A stretch of 64,000 nucleotides of DNA, from contig CM054060.1 in NCBI GenBank assembly GCA_028641055.1, positions 209,708,445-209,772,444 on the forward strand. The letters run 5' to 3'. Every line of letters starts with the position of its first letter. The stretch's first letter is position 1. Origin of the DNA: Alopecurus myosuroides (lineage: Eukaryota > Streptophyta > Magnoliopsida > Poales > Poaceae). The translations under genes and the position numbers were made by a program. Positions 35,549 through 47,800 of this stretch are shown here, piece after piece. Under the pieces are notes generated by a model, which was not told the origin of the DNA, did no database searches, and saw only the letters and a list, made by a program, of their open reading frames with translations.

Positions 35549-37041
35549 TGATGACCCATAAGTATAGGGGGTGTATCGTAGTACTTTCGATAAATAAGAG
35601 TGTCGAACCCAATGAGGAGCAAAAGATGTTGACAAGCAGGTTGGATAGAGGATTCACTTTAAACACTAACAAACGGGTTTTTGGTTGTTTTGGATATAGC
35701 AGATAAATAAACTGCGAGTAAATAAAGGTCGGTAAATAATATTGAAGCGAGTGGCCCAATCCTTTTGAGAGCAAAGTACAAGCCGGTTGTATTACTTATG
35801 ACTACCAAATATTCTCGAGGACAGATGGGAATTTCATCAAGTGCTTTCGCTTCGTTACGGTTGATTAATATGCATTGGTTCGTGAAGTGTTGTGTGGGTG
35901 AACCTATGCTAATGCACCGCCCAACTAGGACTAATACATATTTGTGATTATACCCCTCGTAAGCATCCGAAATACAAGAAAGTAATTAAGATAAACTAAC
36001 CACAACTTTAAACTCTAGGATTCTACGCTCCCTCGTGCATTAGTTTCCTAACGAGGGTTTAGGTTTATGTCACTCCGGCAACCCCACAATTAGTATCCAA
36101 ATACACAATACATCCTCCTGGGCCCATAAAGGTGAAGTATCATGTAGCCGACGTTCACATGACACCACTAGAAGAATAGCACCAAAACTTAAATACCGAA
36201 CCACGAGATATTACTTCAATATAACTTCACCACTGACATCATGTCTTGTCCCATGTCCTCAAGAACTAAACGAACTACTCACAAGACATCATATGGATCA
36301 TAATCAGAGGTGATAGAATGGATGATAACAATCTAGTCATAAAGTACTAACACGAATAAATCTCACAAGCATCAACTACTAACAAGTAATCCACACCGGG
36401 AGAGAGATCTAATGTAAAACAACGATAGAGGCCCCTAATTTTTACAACGGGATGACGGTGGATGACGAGGGTGATGGTTCTGGTCATGATGATGATGACT
36501 ATGATGATCTTGATGATGCCCGGAGCGATGACGGTGACGATGGCGGTGACTTCCCCTCTCCGGAGAGAAATTTCCCCGGCAGATTTCTCCCTGCCAGAGA
36601 GCTTTTCTCTCTCGGGTGTTTTCCGCGCCGAGGCGGCAACGGAATAATTCTTCGATGATGGTATGGGGCTTAGGATTCCCTCGGGGTCAAGTACGCAAAA
36701 AATATCCACCAGAGGTTGGCCAGGGTGGCCACACCACGTGGCGACGCGACCAAGGGGGGCGCGCCACCCCATGGTGGCCCCCTCCGGATCTCCTCGGGGC
36801 TGGCTCCCTCTTCTGGACTTCTAAGACACCTCTGGTGTTCCCCTCTTCTTCTGATCTTCTGAAATAGGGTATCCTGACGGTGCTTTTTCCATCAGATTTC
36901 TGGTCCCGGTGTTTATTCTCCAAAAATTATGAAACATGCAAAATAAGATAAAATAACCTAAGGAATGCATCATAACATGAAATATATCGATGAATAACAT
37001 AAAATAACAACGTAAAATGGTGATGCAAAATGTACATATCA
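35549..37041 (-). repeat. 5' LTR of the Athila element (1,493 bp)
   Basis: Begins TGATGACCCATAAG and ends CATATCA on the plus strand, pairing with 26909-28409. The GAT-rich block recurs at 36452-36545. Confidence 0.9.
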
Positions 37042-37575
37042 CCCACATGAATCTCATAGTAATCATTATGTCATGCATGTTTCTTTATCTATCAATTGCC
37101 CAGCTGTAATTTGTTCACGACGCATATTAGCTATCTTTTGGAGAGACACCACTAGTGAACTGTGGACCCTGGTCCATTTTCTCATACTGATAATACAACC
37201 ATTGCTTCCACTGTTTTCCCCCGGCTACTGATGTTTTCATACTGTTCTCATACTATTTTCCACACCATACGTTTAACCTCTTTGTGTTCAGCAAAACCGG
37301 TGAGATTGACAACCTCACTTCTTCATTGGGACAAAGTGAATTGATTGTGTTGTGTATGTTCCACGTTGCTGCTGAACCGGTAGTGCGCCCTGCCATCTCA
37401 GCTACTTCAACCTTCGGAAGTTGCTTCTTTCTCCTACTGGTCGATTCAACCTTGTTTCTTCCTGAGGGAAACTTACTGTTGTGGTCTTCATAACTTCCTC
37501 TTGGGGTCTCCCAATGAACGTGTGTTTCACGCGCATCATCCACCTATGTGCTGGAATAATTCCCCATGCTCCTCT
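37042..37575. repeat. Element I, right half
   Basis: Continuation of the repeat at 26343-26908 after the Athila element. It contains a block (37300-37330) reading 'ggtgagattgacaacctcac' and, near 37355-37380, a sequence resembling a degraded LTR end and primer-binding site ('gttccacgttgctgctg', compare TTGGCGCCG). So it may be the end of an LTR and the start of an interior on the plus strand. No coding sequence. Confidence 0.5.
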
Positions 37576-38954
37576 CTATGTGCTCCACCTTGTTTTCCAG
37601 TTTAGACTTGTTGTTTCCAGGTGTTCCAGCTTGTTTTCCAGGATGCAATGATTGTTTTCTATCTTGTAATGGTTGTTTTCCAGCATATCCTGAGGTCCTC
37701 CTCCATCCATATTTGTGTTATCAATAAACCTGATCATACATAAATGCATAGATTTAGGTAGTATAAAATTCTCGTATTCACAAACATCAAATTCTATTAA
37801 GAGTGAGTTCACCTGTTGTTCTAATAATTTGGTTCTTGATCTTGTCATTGTTCCAAGCCTCACTTCATCATCCTTCTCTAGAATAACAACCTCATCATGT
37901 GAGAAAATGTAAAGAGTTGGGGATTCCTTCATCATCCTCCCACTTGAAAATGCGTCGACCTCGATGCATCAAGGTCATCTCCATATATGGTGTCATATCA
38001 GCAACATCGAAAGAATTACTCACACCAAACTCATCTGTGGGAAGATCAATATTATATGCATTATTGTTAATTCGGCCAATCACTTTGTATGGACCAGCAC
38101 CACGTGGCATGAACTTGGACTTGCGCAATGCTGGGAATCTATCCTTGCGAAAATGCACCCAAACCATGTCATCAGCATGAGATATTACTTCTTTTCGTTT
38201 CTTGTTAACACGTTCAAACACATGTTGTCCCTTTGTTCTCAATTGCTATCTTGGACTTCTCATGTATTTTCCTCACAAAATCAGCATGCTTCGATGCCTC
38301 CATATTAACTCTCTCATGTATAGGAAGCGGCAGCAAATCAAGTGGAGTAATGGGTTTGAAACCATAAACCACCTCAAATGGGCATAGCTGAGTAGTTGAG
38401 TGTAAAACCCTATTAGATAAAAACTCCACATATGGCAAACACTCCTCCCACTCCCGCAGATTTTCTTGATCATGGCTTGCAACAATGTTGGTAATGTGCG
38501 ATTAACCACCTCCATTTGTCCATCGGTTTGGGGTGACAAGTAGTACTAAACAAAAACTTTGTTCCTAGCTTCCCCCATAGTGTCTTCCAAAAATATCTCA
38601 TGAACTTCACATCACGATCTGAAACAATAGTCTTGGGTACTCCCTGCAATCTCACTATGTCCCTGAAAAACGGATTAGTAATATGCGACACATCGTCGCT
38701 CTTGTGGCATGCAATAAAATGTGACATATTAGAGAATCTATTCACTACCACAAATATAGAATCATGTCTTATTTTAGTCCTTGGTAATCCTAGCACAAAA
38801 TACATACTAATATCCTCCCATGGTGTAGTAGGTACTGGAAGAGGAGTATAGAAACCATGAGGCTTCAATTTTGACTTTGCCTTGTTGCAAGTTATGCAAC
38901 ACTAGACAAACTTGTCCACATCTCACCTCATGTGTGCCCAATAAAAGTGATCAG
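37576..38954 (-). pseudogene. pol: Chromovirus-like integrase remnant (element H)
   Basis: Minus-strand integrase: HHCC finger relics (about 38870-38930), core at 38868-38470, and a C-terminal 'KLRKSK..PRGAGPYKV' chromovirus-type domain near 38180-38080. The tail runs to 37576 and carries 'MTRSRTK' followed by repeated 'LENN/LENK' helical segments. The first catalytic Asp (in the MDFVLG motif) is Tyr (codon 38800-38802). One C is missing near 38534, shifting the frame in the 'CHPQTDGQ' motif, and more stops follow. Truncated on the right by the LTR fragment starting at 38955. Confidence 0.82.
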
Positions 38955-39520
38955 TGATGACCCACAAGTATAGGGGATCGCAACAGTCTTCGAGGGAAGT
39001 AAAACCCAAATTTATTGATTTGACGCAAGGGGAGCCAAAGAATATTTATAAGCCTTAACAACTGAGTTGTCAATTCAGCTGCATCTAAAAGTAGTCTTGC
39101 TCGCAACAATTTATAAGTGGTAATAGTTTTATAGCAGCATCAGTAGTAAAATAACAGCAAGATTAAAATAGTAACAACGGTAGCAATCACGGAAAACAAC
39201 AGGATGAAAGTACCGTAGGCATAGAGGGAATGGATGAACGGGCGTTGCATGGATAACAAAGGTCATGTAATAATCTAAACATGGGCATTGCAGATAATAA
39301 TAATAAAGCATCCAAGTTCTAGGCTAACCATAGGCATGTGTTCCAATTTAGTCATACGTGCTCGCAATGAGAAACTTGCACAACATCTTTTGTCCTACCA
39401 GCCTGTGGCAGCGGAGCCTCTAAGGAAACTACTGGTAATTAAGGTGCTCCTTTTAATAAAGCACCGAAGCAAAGCATTAACACTCCGTGAACACATATGA
39501 TCCTCACATCACAACCACCC
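38955..39520. repeat. LTR fragment G (Athila/Sabrina-like start)
   Basis: Starts TGATGACCCACAAGTATAGG, the same first 20 or so bases as the Athila LTR at 35549, then differs. It runs 566 bp and is cut by the element C LTR at 39521. The body ('ttgatttgacgcaaggggag', 'gtgttccaatttagtcatacg') resembles Sabrina-type LTRs of Triticeae from memory. Its remaining part should lie beyond the window, on the far side of element C. Confidence 0.65.
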
Positions 39521-40398
39521 TGTCGTGGTGGTGTCACGGCAGATGCCATAGGATGGCTAAAGATGTGGGGACGAAGGACGCTGGAGGCGCTCGGGGAGGG
39601 ATCACGCGACGAGTAGACGCATGAAGGATGAAACAAACACTGCAAACCACACGATCTACCCAGGTTCAGGGCCCTCGTGAGGAGGTAAAACCCCTACTCC
39701 TGCCTTTCTCTCTGTATTTCGATGTCTCACCGAGTAGCCATAGTACAATGGTTCTTGCTACCGAGTAGCCACTCTTCTCTCTATGGGACGAACTAGGTCA
39801 AGAATCTCTACGTAGCAAGCGATCTAGCTCAGCATCCCTCGCGCAGGAGGGGGCAGGGCACCTTATATACTCGATGCCCCGCCGGATACAGCCAAATACA
39901 AACAGATGTCGACATTGTGTGCACACCGTCCTTCTTCCGAGTTCCCGCTGACAGCTTTGGCTTCTAGATTTGTCCCGGTGCGGAAAGTCGTTGGGCAAAA
40001 CCAAGTGTTCAGTCTGTTATCACTGTGGCGAACACAGAGTAGGTCCCCCCTATCCTGCGACGCCCTGCTGACACACTGTCGCTGTCAGGCACGCCGTCCC
40101 GAGATGAACAGTGTTGTGAACAGTGCCAAGTACGGACCCGGGATACGCGAGATTCGGTGTCAGAACGACTCCTTTGACTTCTGGCCCGAGTAGGCTCCCG
40201 TCCTTTCTACTCGGACCAGCTCTTCTTATTCGGAGGAGCATAACTCTCTTGATTCATCCTTCTGGCTGTCTAGGTGTGAGACCGGGTAGCAGTCGACCGG
40301 GTAGCGAGTACCAGGTAGCCGGCTACTCGGCCAAACATCCCTTCTGATCTTTGCCTTTAGCACTTGCCTTTACCCTACTCGGGGGTAACCCCCCGACA
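39521..40398 (-). repeat. 3' LTR of element C (878 bp)
   Basis: TG...CA bounded (TGTCGTGGTG ... CCCCCCGACA) and homologous to 17543-18455. In sense (minus) orientation a TATATAAGG motif lies near 39862-39870. The adjoining purine tract on its inner side makes it the 3' LTR. Confidence 0.8.
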
Positions 40399-40657
40399 GC
40401 AGTCCCCGAAGCTGGTAGAGTCCTGTAACGCCCGGGGATTTCCCCCAACTAGAACTTGTTTGTTTGTTTCCTTTTGTGCATCTCATGGCATCCTTCAATT
40501 AAATCATCTTGCTTGTTTTCTCAAGAACTCAAACTATTATTTTGGGCATTTCTTTTCTTTTTGTTTTGTAATTAATAAAATCACCTCTATCTCTCTTTTC
40601 TATTTGTTTTTATTTTTTAATTGAAAAAAAAACTTTTGTTGAGGGAGGCAACCGAAC

Positions 40658-40708
40658 TGGGCCATCTAAGGCCCAGCCGGCCACCCCACCTCACGCACCA
40701 AACCCTAA
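40658..40708 (+). promoter_or_regulatory. Site II pair plus telo-box in the left D LTR
   Basis: TGGGCC at 40658-40663 and GGCCCA at 40670-40675 form an inverted pair, followed by AAACCCTAA at 40700-40708. Paired site II elements (bound by TCP factors) with a telo-box are typical of plant ribosomal-protein and cell-cycle gene promoters. They lie at the AT-rich to leader transition, where the transcription start would be. Confidence 0.55.
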
Positions 40709-40832
40709 CGCACACCTAGACAACGCACGCACCCAACACACACCCACGCACACAACTCACACCAGAACCCAACCGCACCCAACACCATACACAACGCACA
40801 CACGCACGCAACACACACAGCACCACGCACGG
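40703..40832 (+). repeat. CA/CGCA-rich low-complexity leader in the left D LTR
   Basis: About 130 bp dominated by CA and CGCA steps ('cacgcacaca', 'acgcacgcaac'), repeated in the other LTR at 45178-45308. On the sense strand it would be a purine/pyrimidine-alternating, G-poor stretch of the transcript. Confidence 0.6.
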
Positions 40833-43800
40833 AAGAGAAAGAAAAAAAAGGGGATCGATCGAAGCCCCCCACGCGATGCCTGCGTCTCCTCCTCGTCACC
40901 GAACCCCGCCTCCAGAGCTCGAGCTCCTCTCCCCGCCTCCCGCCGGCGAGCGGCGCGCCGCCCCTTCCCTCTTCCTCGCTGTCCTCTCCGGCGCCTCCTT
41001 CCCCATCTCCTCCCTTTCCCCAAGCTCCGACCACCTCCACCTCGCCCAAGTCCGGCCGCCCTCCCCGCACAGGAGCCGCCGCCGCCCAATCCCCTCGTCC
41101 TCCTCTGCTCCTGCCGGACGGCCGAGCCCTGCTTCTCTCCGGCCGCCCTCCTCCCGCGGCCCCTCCTCTCCGGCCGCCTCCGAGCTCGTCGCCGCCAAGA
41201 CCAGCACGCCTCCATGGCATGGAGCCCGAGCTCCTGCACTTCTCCTTCACCTCCCCCGTCGTGCTCCTCGGTGCTTCTCCTCCGTTCTCCTCCCACGCGA
41301 GAACATGCGCAGAGGCAGAGCACTGAGCACGCTCTCCTTGTCTCCCCACTCCCACCTCCATCTAACGGGAGGCGACCCCGTTCTCTCCCTCCTCCTCCGC
41401 CTTCGCTCTACTGGATTGATCCGGGATTCCGGGTCGATCTCTTCTGCCGGCGACGACGAACCCTAGCTTCCTCGTACCACTTCTAATTCCCAACCGTGAG
41501 GCTGTCGCCGCGGGCCTCCACGCTAGACCTGCCCCTGCAGCCCCCTGCGCCGTCGCCGGGGCTGTCGAGGGAGACGCCGAGGATGCTGCTCCCGCGTCGG
41601 CACCTCTCCCTTTGCGCTGCGTGCGAACCCGCCGAGGACTGCCCCGTCTGCGCGGCCACCAAGGACGCGTCGCTCCATGTCTTCCTCTCGAGCCCCTGCT
41701 TGAATAGGATTCCATGGTCTCCTCCTCTCTTGCTCACTGGCGGTGACCTGGTGGTGTTGCGGTAATGCTACTGTCACCGACGGGACGACGGTGATGCCGT
41801 CACCGTTTTGGTGTTGCCGAGGCCTTCGTGCCCGTGTGTTTGTGACCGTGGCACCGCCAAGATCCACACCGACCCAAGTACTCCATCGCCAATGCACGAA
41901 CCATCGACAAGATCTTCTTCGACAATGTACCGCTACATCGAGCTACATCGAACCGCGAACGACCACTATCTCCACCGTGTCCGTTTTGCGTTGGCCGCCT
42001 TCGTGCGCGCCCGAAGACCGAGACCACCAAGATCGCCATCAACCCCGAAGATGATGTTGCCGCGGTTCGCCCACGACTACATCGACCCCGGACGTGAACG
42101 ACTACTTCCTCTATGGTTCAAAGATCCCGGCTTCGACTACGTCGACGACGATGAACGTGTGGTTTGAGAACGAACGCCTACTTCCTCTTCGGACCTCGAT
42201 GAAAAGATCGACAACGACCACCGATGACGTGAACGACTACCTCGGCTACGGAACGAGAACGACTACTTCCACTACTTCCTCTACGTCCCGAAGTTTCCGG
42301 CGTTGACCCCGGCGATCCTCTTTCCAACGTGCGAACCCAAACCCCAACCCTATAACCTATATGCCTATTTTCTAAATGTCATCTATATCGTGCATATTAA
42401 ATCATTCATGTGTTGCATTGCATTTTGTGGGTGCGGGTAATAATAATGTCACCTAATAACTAAATATGGAATGTGTTGGGGTATTTAATTCAATTGTTGC
42501 CCTATTCCATTTAATATTGCTTAACTCACCTATTTACTGTTATCCATGTTAAACAACATTTAAATTGATGGATAGATAAACAACTTGAACCAATTCCTAT
42601 TTCTCCGGACTCCGGTTCCGATTAAATTGCTTAAGTTGTTTTTCCCCGTTGCATCTTGCCATGTCATGCATATAAAATAGGATCATGCTGGATCTTTTGC
42701 CGTAGTAGTAACTGTTGCATTCCGTTGTTTGTTTGAGGTTCGTTGCTTCTTCCCGGATAGGACGTTGAGATGATGTGAGCAACGACAAGTTCTGCTACCT
42801 TGCGGGATCTCAGGCAAGTATACTCACTTGCTGCCAAATGGCTGCCTTTCATCACTTGTTACCGATGCTTTCCGTTGTTCTTATTCTACCTTGTTGATAC
42901 GATGCTTGTGTCTCGATCCCATTATATTGTTTACCTTGCAGCCATGATATAGCCTTCCTTCCACTTCCTATTAACTGTTGTTTGTTTACCCTGTTGGCCC
43001 TCGTGTCGTAGTTGCATGCTTAGGTTTGTTTGTGCTCGAGTCTTGTTATCCTTTGTCGTATCACCTGTTTAGTTGATAGTTGGGTTTCAATTCAATCAAC
43101 AACATGTTAATGTTTTTGGGTAATAATAATTTGATGGTAAGGCACCGGCAGGAGGCCCGGGTTAGGGTTTTGGAGCCGGCTGGTGTCGAAACTAGGAAAA
43201 GAGTCTTGTCTACTGATCCATGATGAGCGTGCTCACCGCATCCGGGTGGTAGTATGGGACCCCCCTCGACTTAGACCTGATCTGCAGCTTGTCCGAAGAG
43301 CCACACTTAGTTCGGGTGTTCCATTTGCTCCTTTGCATAATGGGAGGCGCCCCCATGGTTACTGGTTATGATGATGATGCATATAGGGCGAGGCCTGTAG
43401 TGCCGGGGTGTTGTGTCCTGCGGGAGTTTTGCACACCTGCGCTGAGTATTCGGCTGCGTGGCTGGAACCTTATAGCTCCGTGGCTCCTAGGATGGGTTGT
43501 AGAGATGGTTTGGGTCGTGTCAAGCCAACCTGAGTTTTAGTTGGTGGCTTGAGTGTGTACGGGTACTGGAGCACACCCTGCAGGGATGAATCTTCTCGAG
43601 AAGCCGTGTTGTCCGCGGTTATGTGACGACTTGGTGAAAGTACTGACTAACAACTACTCAGACAACTTACACCTAATGATAATAACTTGACTAGTAATAG
43701 TCTTATTGACACAATAACTTGATCCATCATTAATCAACCGTGTGAGTTATCCTTGGGTTGCTTCCTTAGTAGGGGGTGACATTGGATGGGTATTGTTTGG

Positions 43801-44400
43801 TGAGTAGTTGTAGTTGGTTTCGATACGCTATCTTATCCCCCTCTTTTAGCCGTATGTTGTAGTGAGTCTCTGTAGTTGGTTACTGCAGCCCGCTGCCGCT
43901 TATTTGCAGTAATCCCTTCCTTTCCGTTGAACCCAAAGTATTTGTATCTTGTGATGACTGGTTACGCCAGTATCTTGTGAGTATGGGTTTATCCACTTGC
44001 CAGTACCTAACCGTGCTGACCCACGAATCTTTTTCGTGGCTGCATATTCAACATTGCAGTCAATAGGTTTGAAGTCTGACGACGTTAGCTTGGGAATCCC
44101 TCCGGCTTGGCCTGGGCAGGGATTGGACGCTCCCGGTTATCTTCAGGACTCTTAGTCCAATTTGTATCTTGTCCGTAGTCGGACACTATGTTGTTTCTTC
44201 CGCTGTTATTTGGATCTTTGTATTGTATCAGTTGTATCCCGGACTCGTTTGAGTCATCTTGTATATCTCTTTCTGTTGTTGTTGTGGATTATTCGTGAAC
44301 TGTTGTAATGTTATCAGACGTGGCAACCTGGAATCGGTTATTATGTGGATTTTGGCGGGAATGCTGAAATCTGCATAGTGTTCGATCCCGGGGCGTCACA

Positions 44401-44899
44401 AATGGTATCAGAGCCTTGGTTCCGATTCCCGAGATTGTTTCGATACGAATGGTTATCGAAGCAACGGGTCCGCAAAGCCTGTAGGGTAACCTCGCTAACG
44501 GTCGATGTCTATAGAGTGTCAAAAACTATTTCTGCTAAACTATTTTGGAAAACATCTCAATAGGATTCTTGTTTTCTCCTTATCCCTATTCTATTTCCCC
44601 TCCCATCTTATTTGTTTTGGAGTCTACTCTCATACTCAATCTTTCAAAGTGTTAGGATCCTACGTGGGTGGACGTTTTCTGAGCCTTTAACCTAATAGGT
44701 TCGATCATCGGAAGATTCCTGGTGGAAGAACATCGTCGTCACTCCGAGCAAGAATCCCTTGTTAGTGGTGTCGAGAAGCCCTTGTTAGTGGTGTGGAGGA
44801 GATCAGCTGGAAGCATGAAGAATCGATAGTCGAACTTCTTTCCCCTCCCGGGTTAGCAGGTGGATTGCGAGGGCGCAATCCCTTGTTAGTGGTGTCGTC
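44401..44899 (+). other. Internal domain of element D (499 bp)
   Basis: Holds the primer-binding site at 44403-44415 (tRNA-iMet type) and no significant reading frame. The 18-bp block 'cccttgttagtggtgtcg' occurs at 44756-44773, 44779-44796 (one change) and 44880-44897, the last copy ending two bases before the 3' LTR. No purine-rich tract precedes the 3' LTR. Confidence 0.88.
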
Positions 44900-47800
44900 T
44901 GTAACGCCCGGGGATTTCCCCCAACTAGAACTTGTTTGTTTGTTTCCTTTTGTGCATCTCATGGCATCCTTCAATTAAATCACCTTGCTTGTTTTCTCAA
45001 GAACTCAAACTATTATTTTGGGCATTTCTTTTCTTTTGTTTTGTAATTAATAAAATCACCTCTATCTCTCTTTTCTATTTGTTTTTATTTTTTAATTGAA
45101 AAAAAAACTTTTGTTGAGGGAGGCAACCGAACTGGGCCATCTAAGGCCCAGCCGGCCACCCCACCTCACGCACCAAACCCTAACGCACACCTAGACAACG
45201 CACGCACCCAACACACACCCACGCACACAACTCACACCAGAACCCAACCGCACCCAACACCATACACAACGCACACACGCACGCAACACACACAGCACCA
45301 CGCACGGAAGAGAAAGAAAAAAAAGGGGGATCGATCGAAGCCCCCCACGCGATGCCTGCGTCTCCTCCTCGTCACCGAACCCCGCCGCCAGAGCTCGAGC
45401 TCCTCTCCCCGCCTCCCGCCGGCGAGCGGCGCGCCGCCCCTTCCCTCTTCCTCGCTGTCCTCTCCGGCGCCTCCTTCCCCATCTCCTCCCTTTCCCCAAG
45501 CTCCGACCACCTCCACCTCGCCCAAGTCCGGCCGCCCTCCCCGCACAGGAGCCGCCGCCGCCCAATCCCCTCGTCCTCCTCTGCTCCTGTCGGACGGCCG
45601 AGCCCTGCTTCTCTCCGGCCGCCCTCCTCCCGCGGCCCCTCCTCTCCGGCCGCCTCCGAGCTCGTCGCCGCCAAGACCAGCACGCCTCCATGGCATGGAG
45701 CCTGAGCTCCTGCACTTCTCCTTCACCTCCCCCGTCGTGCTCCTCGGTGCTTCTCCTCCGTTCTCCTCCCACGCGAGAACATGCGCAGAGGCAGAGCACT
45801 GAGCACGCTCTCCTTGTCTCCCCACTCCCACCTCCATCTAACGGGAGGCGACCCCGTTCTCTCCGTCCTCCTCCGCCTTCGCTCTACTGGATTGATCCGG
45901 GATTCCGGGTCGATCTCTTCTGCCGGCGACGACGAACCCTAGCTTGCTCGTACCACTTCTAATTCCCAACCGTGAGGCCGTCGCCGCGGGCCTCCACGCT
46001 AGACCTGCCCCTGCAGCCCCCTGCGCCGTTGCCGGGGCTGTCGAGGGAGACGCCGAGGATGCTGCTCCCGCGTCGGCACCTCTCCCTTTGCGCTGCGTGC
46101 GAACCCGCCTAGGACTGCCCCGTCTGCGCGGCCACCAAGGACGCGTCGCTCCATGTCTTCCTCTCGAGCCCCTGCTTGAATAGGACGCCATGGTCTCCTC
46201 CTCTCTTGCTCACTGGCGGTGGCCTGGTGGTGTTGCTGCAAGTTGCGGTAATGCTACTGTCACCGACGGGACGACGGTGATGCCGTCACCGTTTTGGGGT
46301 GTCCGAGGCCTTCGTGCCCGTGTGTTTGTGACCGTGGCACCGCCAAGATCCACACCGACCCAAGTACTCCATCGCCAATGCACGACCATCGACAAGATCT
46401 TCTTCGACAATGTACCGCTACATCGAGCTACATCGAACCGCGAACGACCACTATCTCCACCGTGTCCGTTTTGCGTTGGCCGCCTTCGTGCGCGCCCGAA
46501 GACCGAGACCACCAAGATCGCCATCAACCCCGAAGATGATGTTGCCGCGGTTCGCCCACGACTACATCGACCCCGGACGTGAACGACTACTTCCTCTATG
46601 GTTCAAAGATCCCGGCTTCGACTACGTCGACGACGATGAACGTGTGGTTTGAGAACGAACGCCTACTTCCTCTTCGGACCTCGATGAAAAGATCGACAAC
46701 GACCACCGATGACGTGAACGACTACCTCGGCTACGGAACGAGAACGACTACTTCCACTACTTCCTCTACGTCCCGAAGTTTCCAGCGTTGACCCCGGCGA
46801 TCCTCTTTCCAACGTGTGAACCCAAACCCCAACCCTATAACCTATATGCCTATTTTCTAAATGTCATCTATATCGTGCATATTAAATCATTCATGTGTTG
46901 CATTGCATTTTGTGGGTGCGGGTAATAATAATGTCACCTAATAACTAAATATGGAATGTGTTGGGGTATTTAATTCAATTGTTGCCCTATTCCATTTAAT
47001 ATTGCTTAACTCACCTATTTACTGTTATCCATGTTAAACAACATTTAAATTGATGGATAGATAAACAACTTGAACCAATTCCTATTTCTCTGGACTCCGG
47101 TTCCGATTAAATTGCTTAAGTTGTTTTTCCCCGTTGCATCTTGCCATGTCATGCATATAAAATAGGATCATGCTGGATCTTTTGCCGTAGTAGTAACTGT
47201 TGCATTCCGTTGTTTGTTTGAGGTTCGTTGCTTCTTCCCGGATAGGACGTTGAGATGATGTGAGCAACGACAAGTTCTGCTACCTTGCGGGATCTCAGGC
47301 AAGTATACTCACTTGCTGCCAAATGGCTGCCTTTCATCACTTGTTACCGATGCTTTCCGTTGTTCTTATTCTACCCTGTTGATACGATGCTTGTGTCTCG
47401 ATCCCATTATATTGTTTACCTTGCAGCCATGATATAGCCTTCCTTCCACTTCCTATTAACTATTGTTTGTTTACCCTGTTGGCCCTCGTGTCGTAGTTGC
47501 ATGCTTAGGTTTGTTTGTGCTCGAGTCTTGTTATCCTTTGTCGTATCACCTGTTTAGTTGATAGTTGGGTTTCAATTCAATCAACAACATGTTAATGTTT
47601 TTGGGTAATAATAATTTGATGGTAAGGCACCGGCAGGAGGCCCGGGTTAGGGTTTTGGAGCCGGCTGGTGTCGAAACTAGGAAAAGAGTCTTGTCTACTG
47701 ATCCATGATGAGCGTGCTCACCGCATCCGGGTGGTAGTATGGGACCCCCCTCGACTTAGACCTGATCTGCAGCTTGTCCGAAGAGCCACACTTAGTTCGG

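Larger units (their letters stand above)
26909..37041 (-). mobile_element. Complete but decayed Athila-type Ty3/Gypsy retrotransposon
   Basis: LTRs lie at 26909-28409 and 35549-37041, with primer-binding site at 35520-35537, a G-rich polypurine tract at 28410-28420 and target duplication CCCGC/CCCAC. LTRs are TGATGACCCA...GTATCA type, as in the Sabrina/Wham group of Triticeae Athila elements. The left LTR has mutated to TA at its first two bases. Gag and pol are full of stops, and by eye the LTRs differ at many tens of positions, so it is much older than D, E or the LARD. Confidence 0.9.
40424..44400 (+). repeat. 5' LTR of element D (3,977 bp)
   Basis: An AT-rich start is followed by a site II/telo-box cluster (40658-40708), a CA/CGCA-rich leader (40703-40832), a GC-rich island (40870-42310), and a moderately AT-rich tail. 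Several overlapping 80-200 codon frames occupy the GC island on both strands. They are Pro/Arg/Ser/Gly-rich and without domains, and I treat them as composition artefacts. Confidence 0.93.

Noticed and set aside
40705..41900. Several 90-218 codon frames on both strands of the GC-rich island in the D LTR (repeated at 45191-46240)
   Set aside because: They overlap each other in up to four frames, are Arg/Gly/Pro/Ser-rich without domains, and recur only because the LTR is duplicated. Small indels between the two LTRs alter them.
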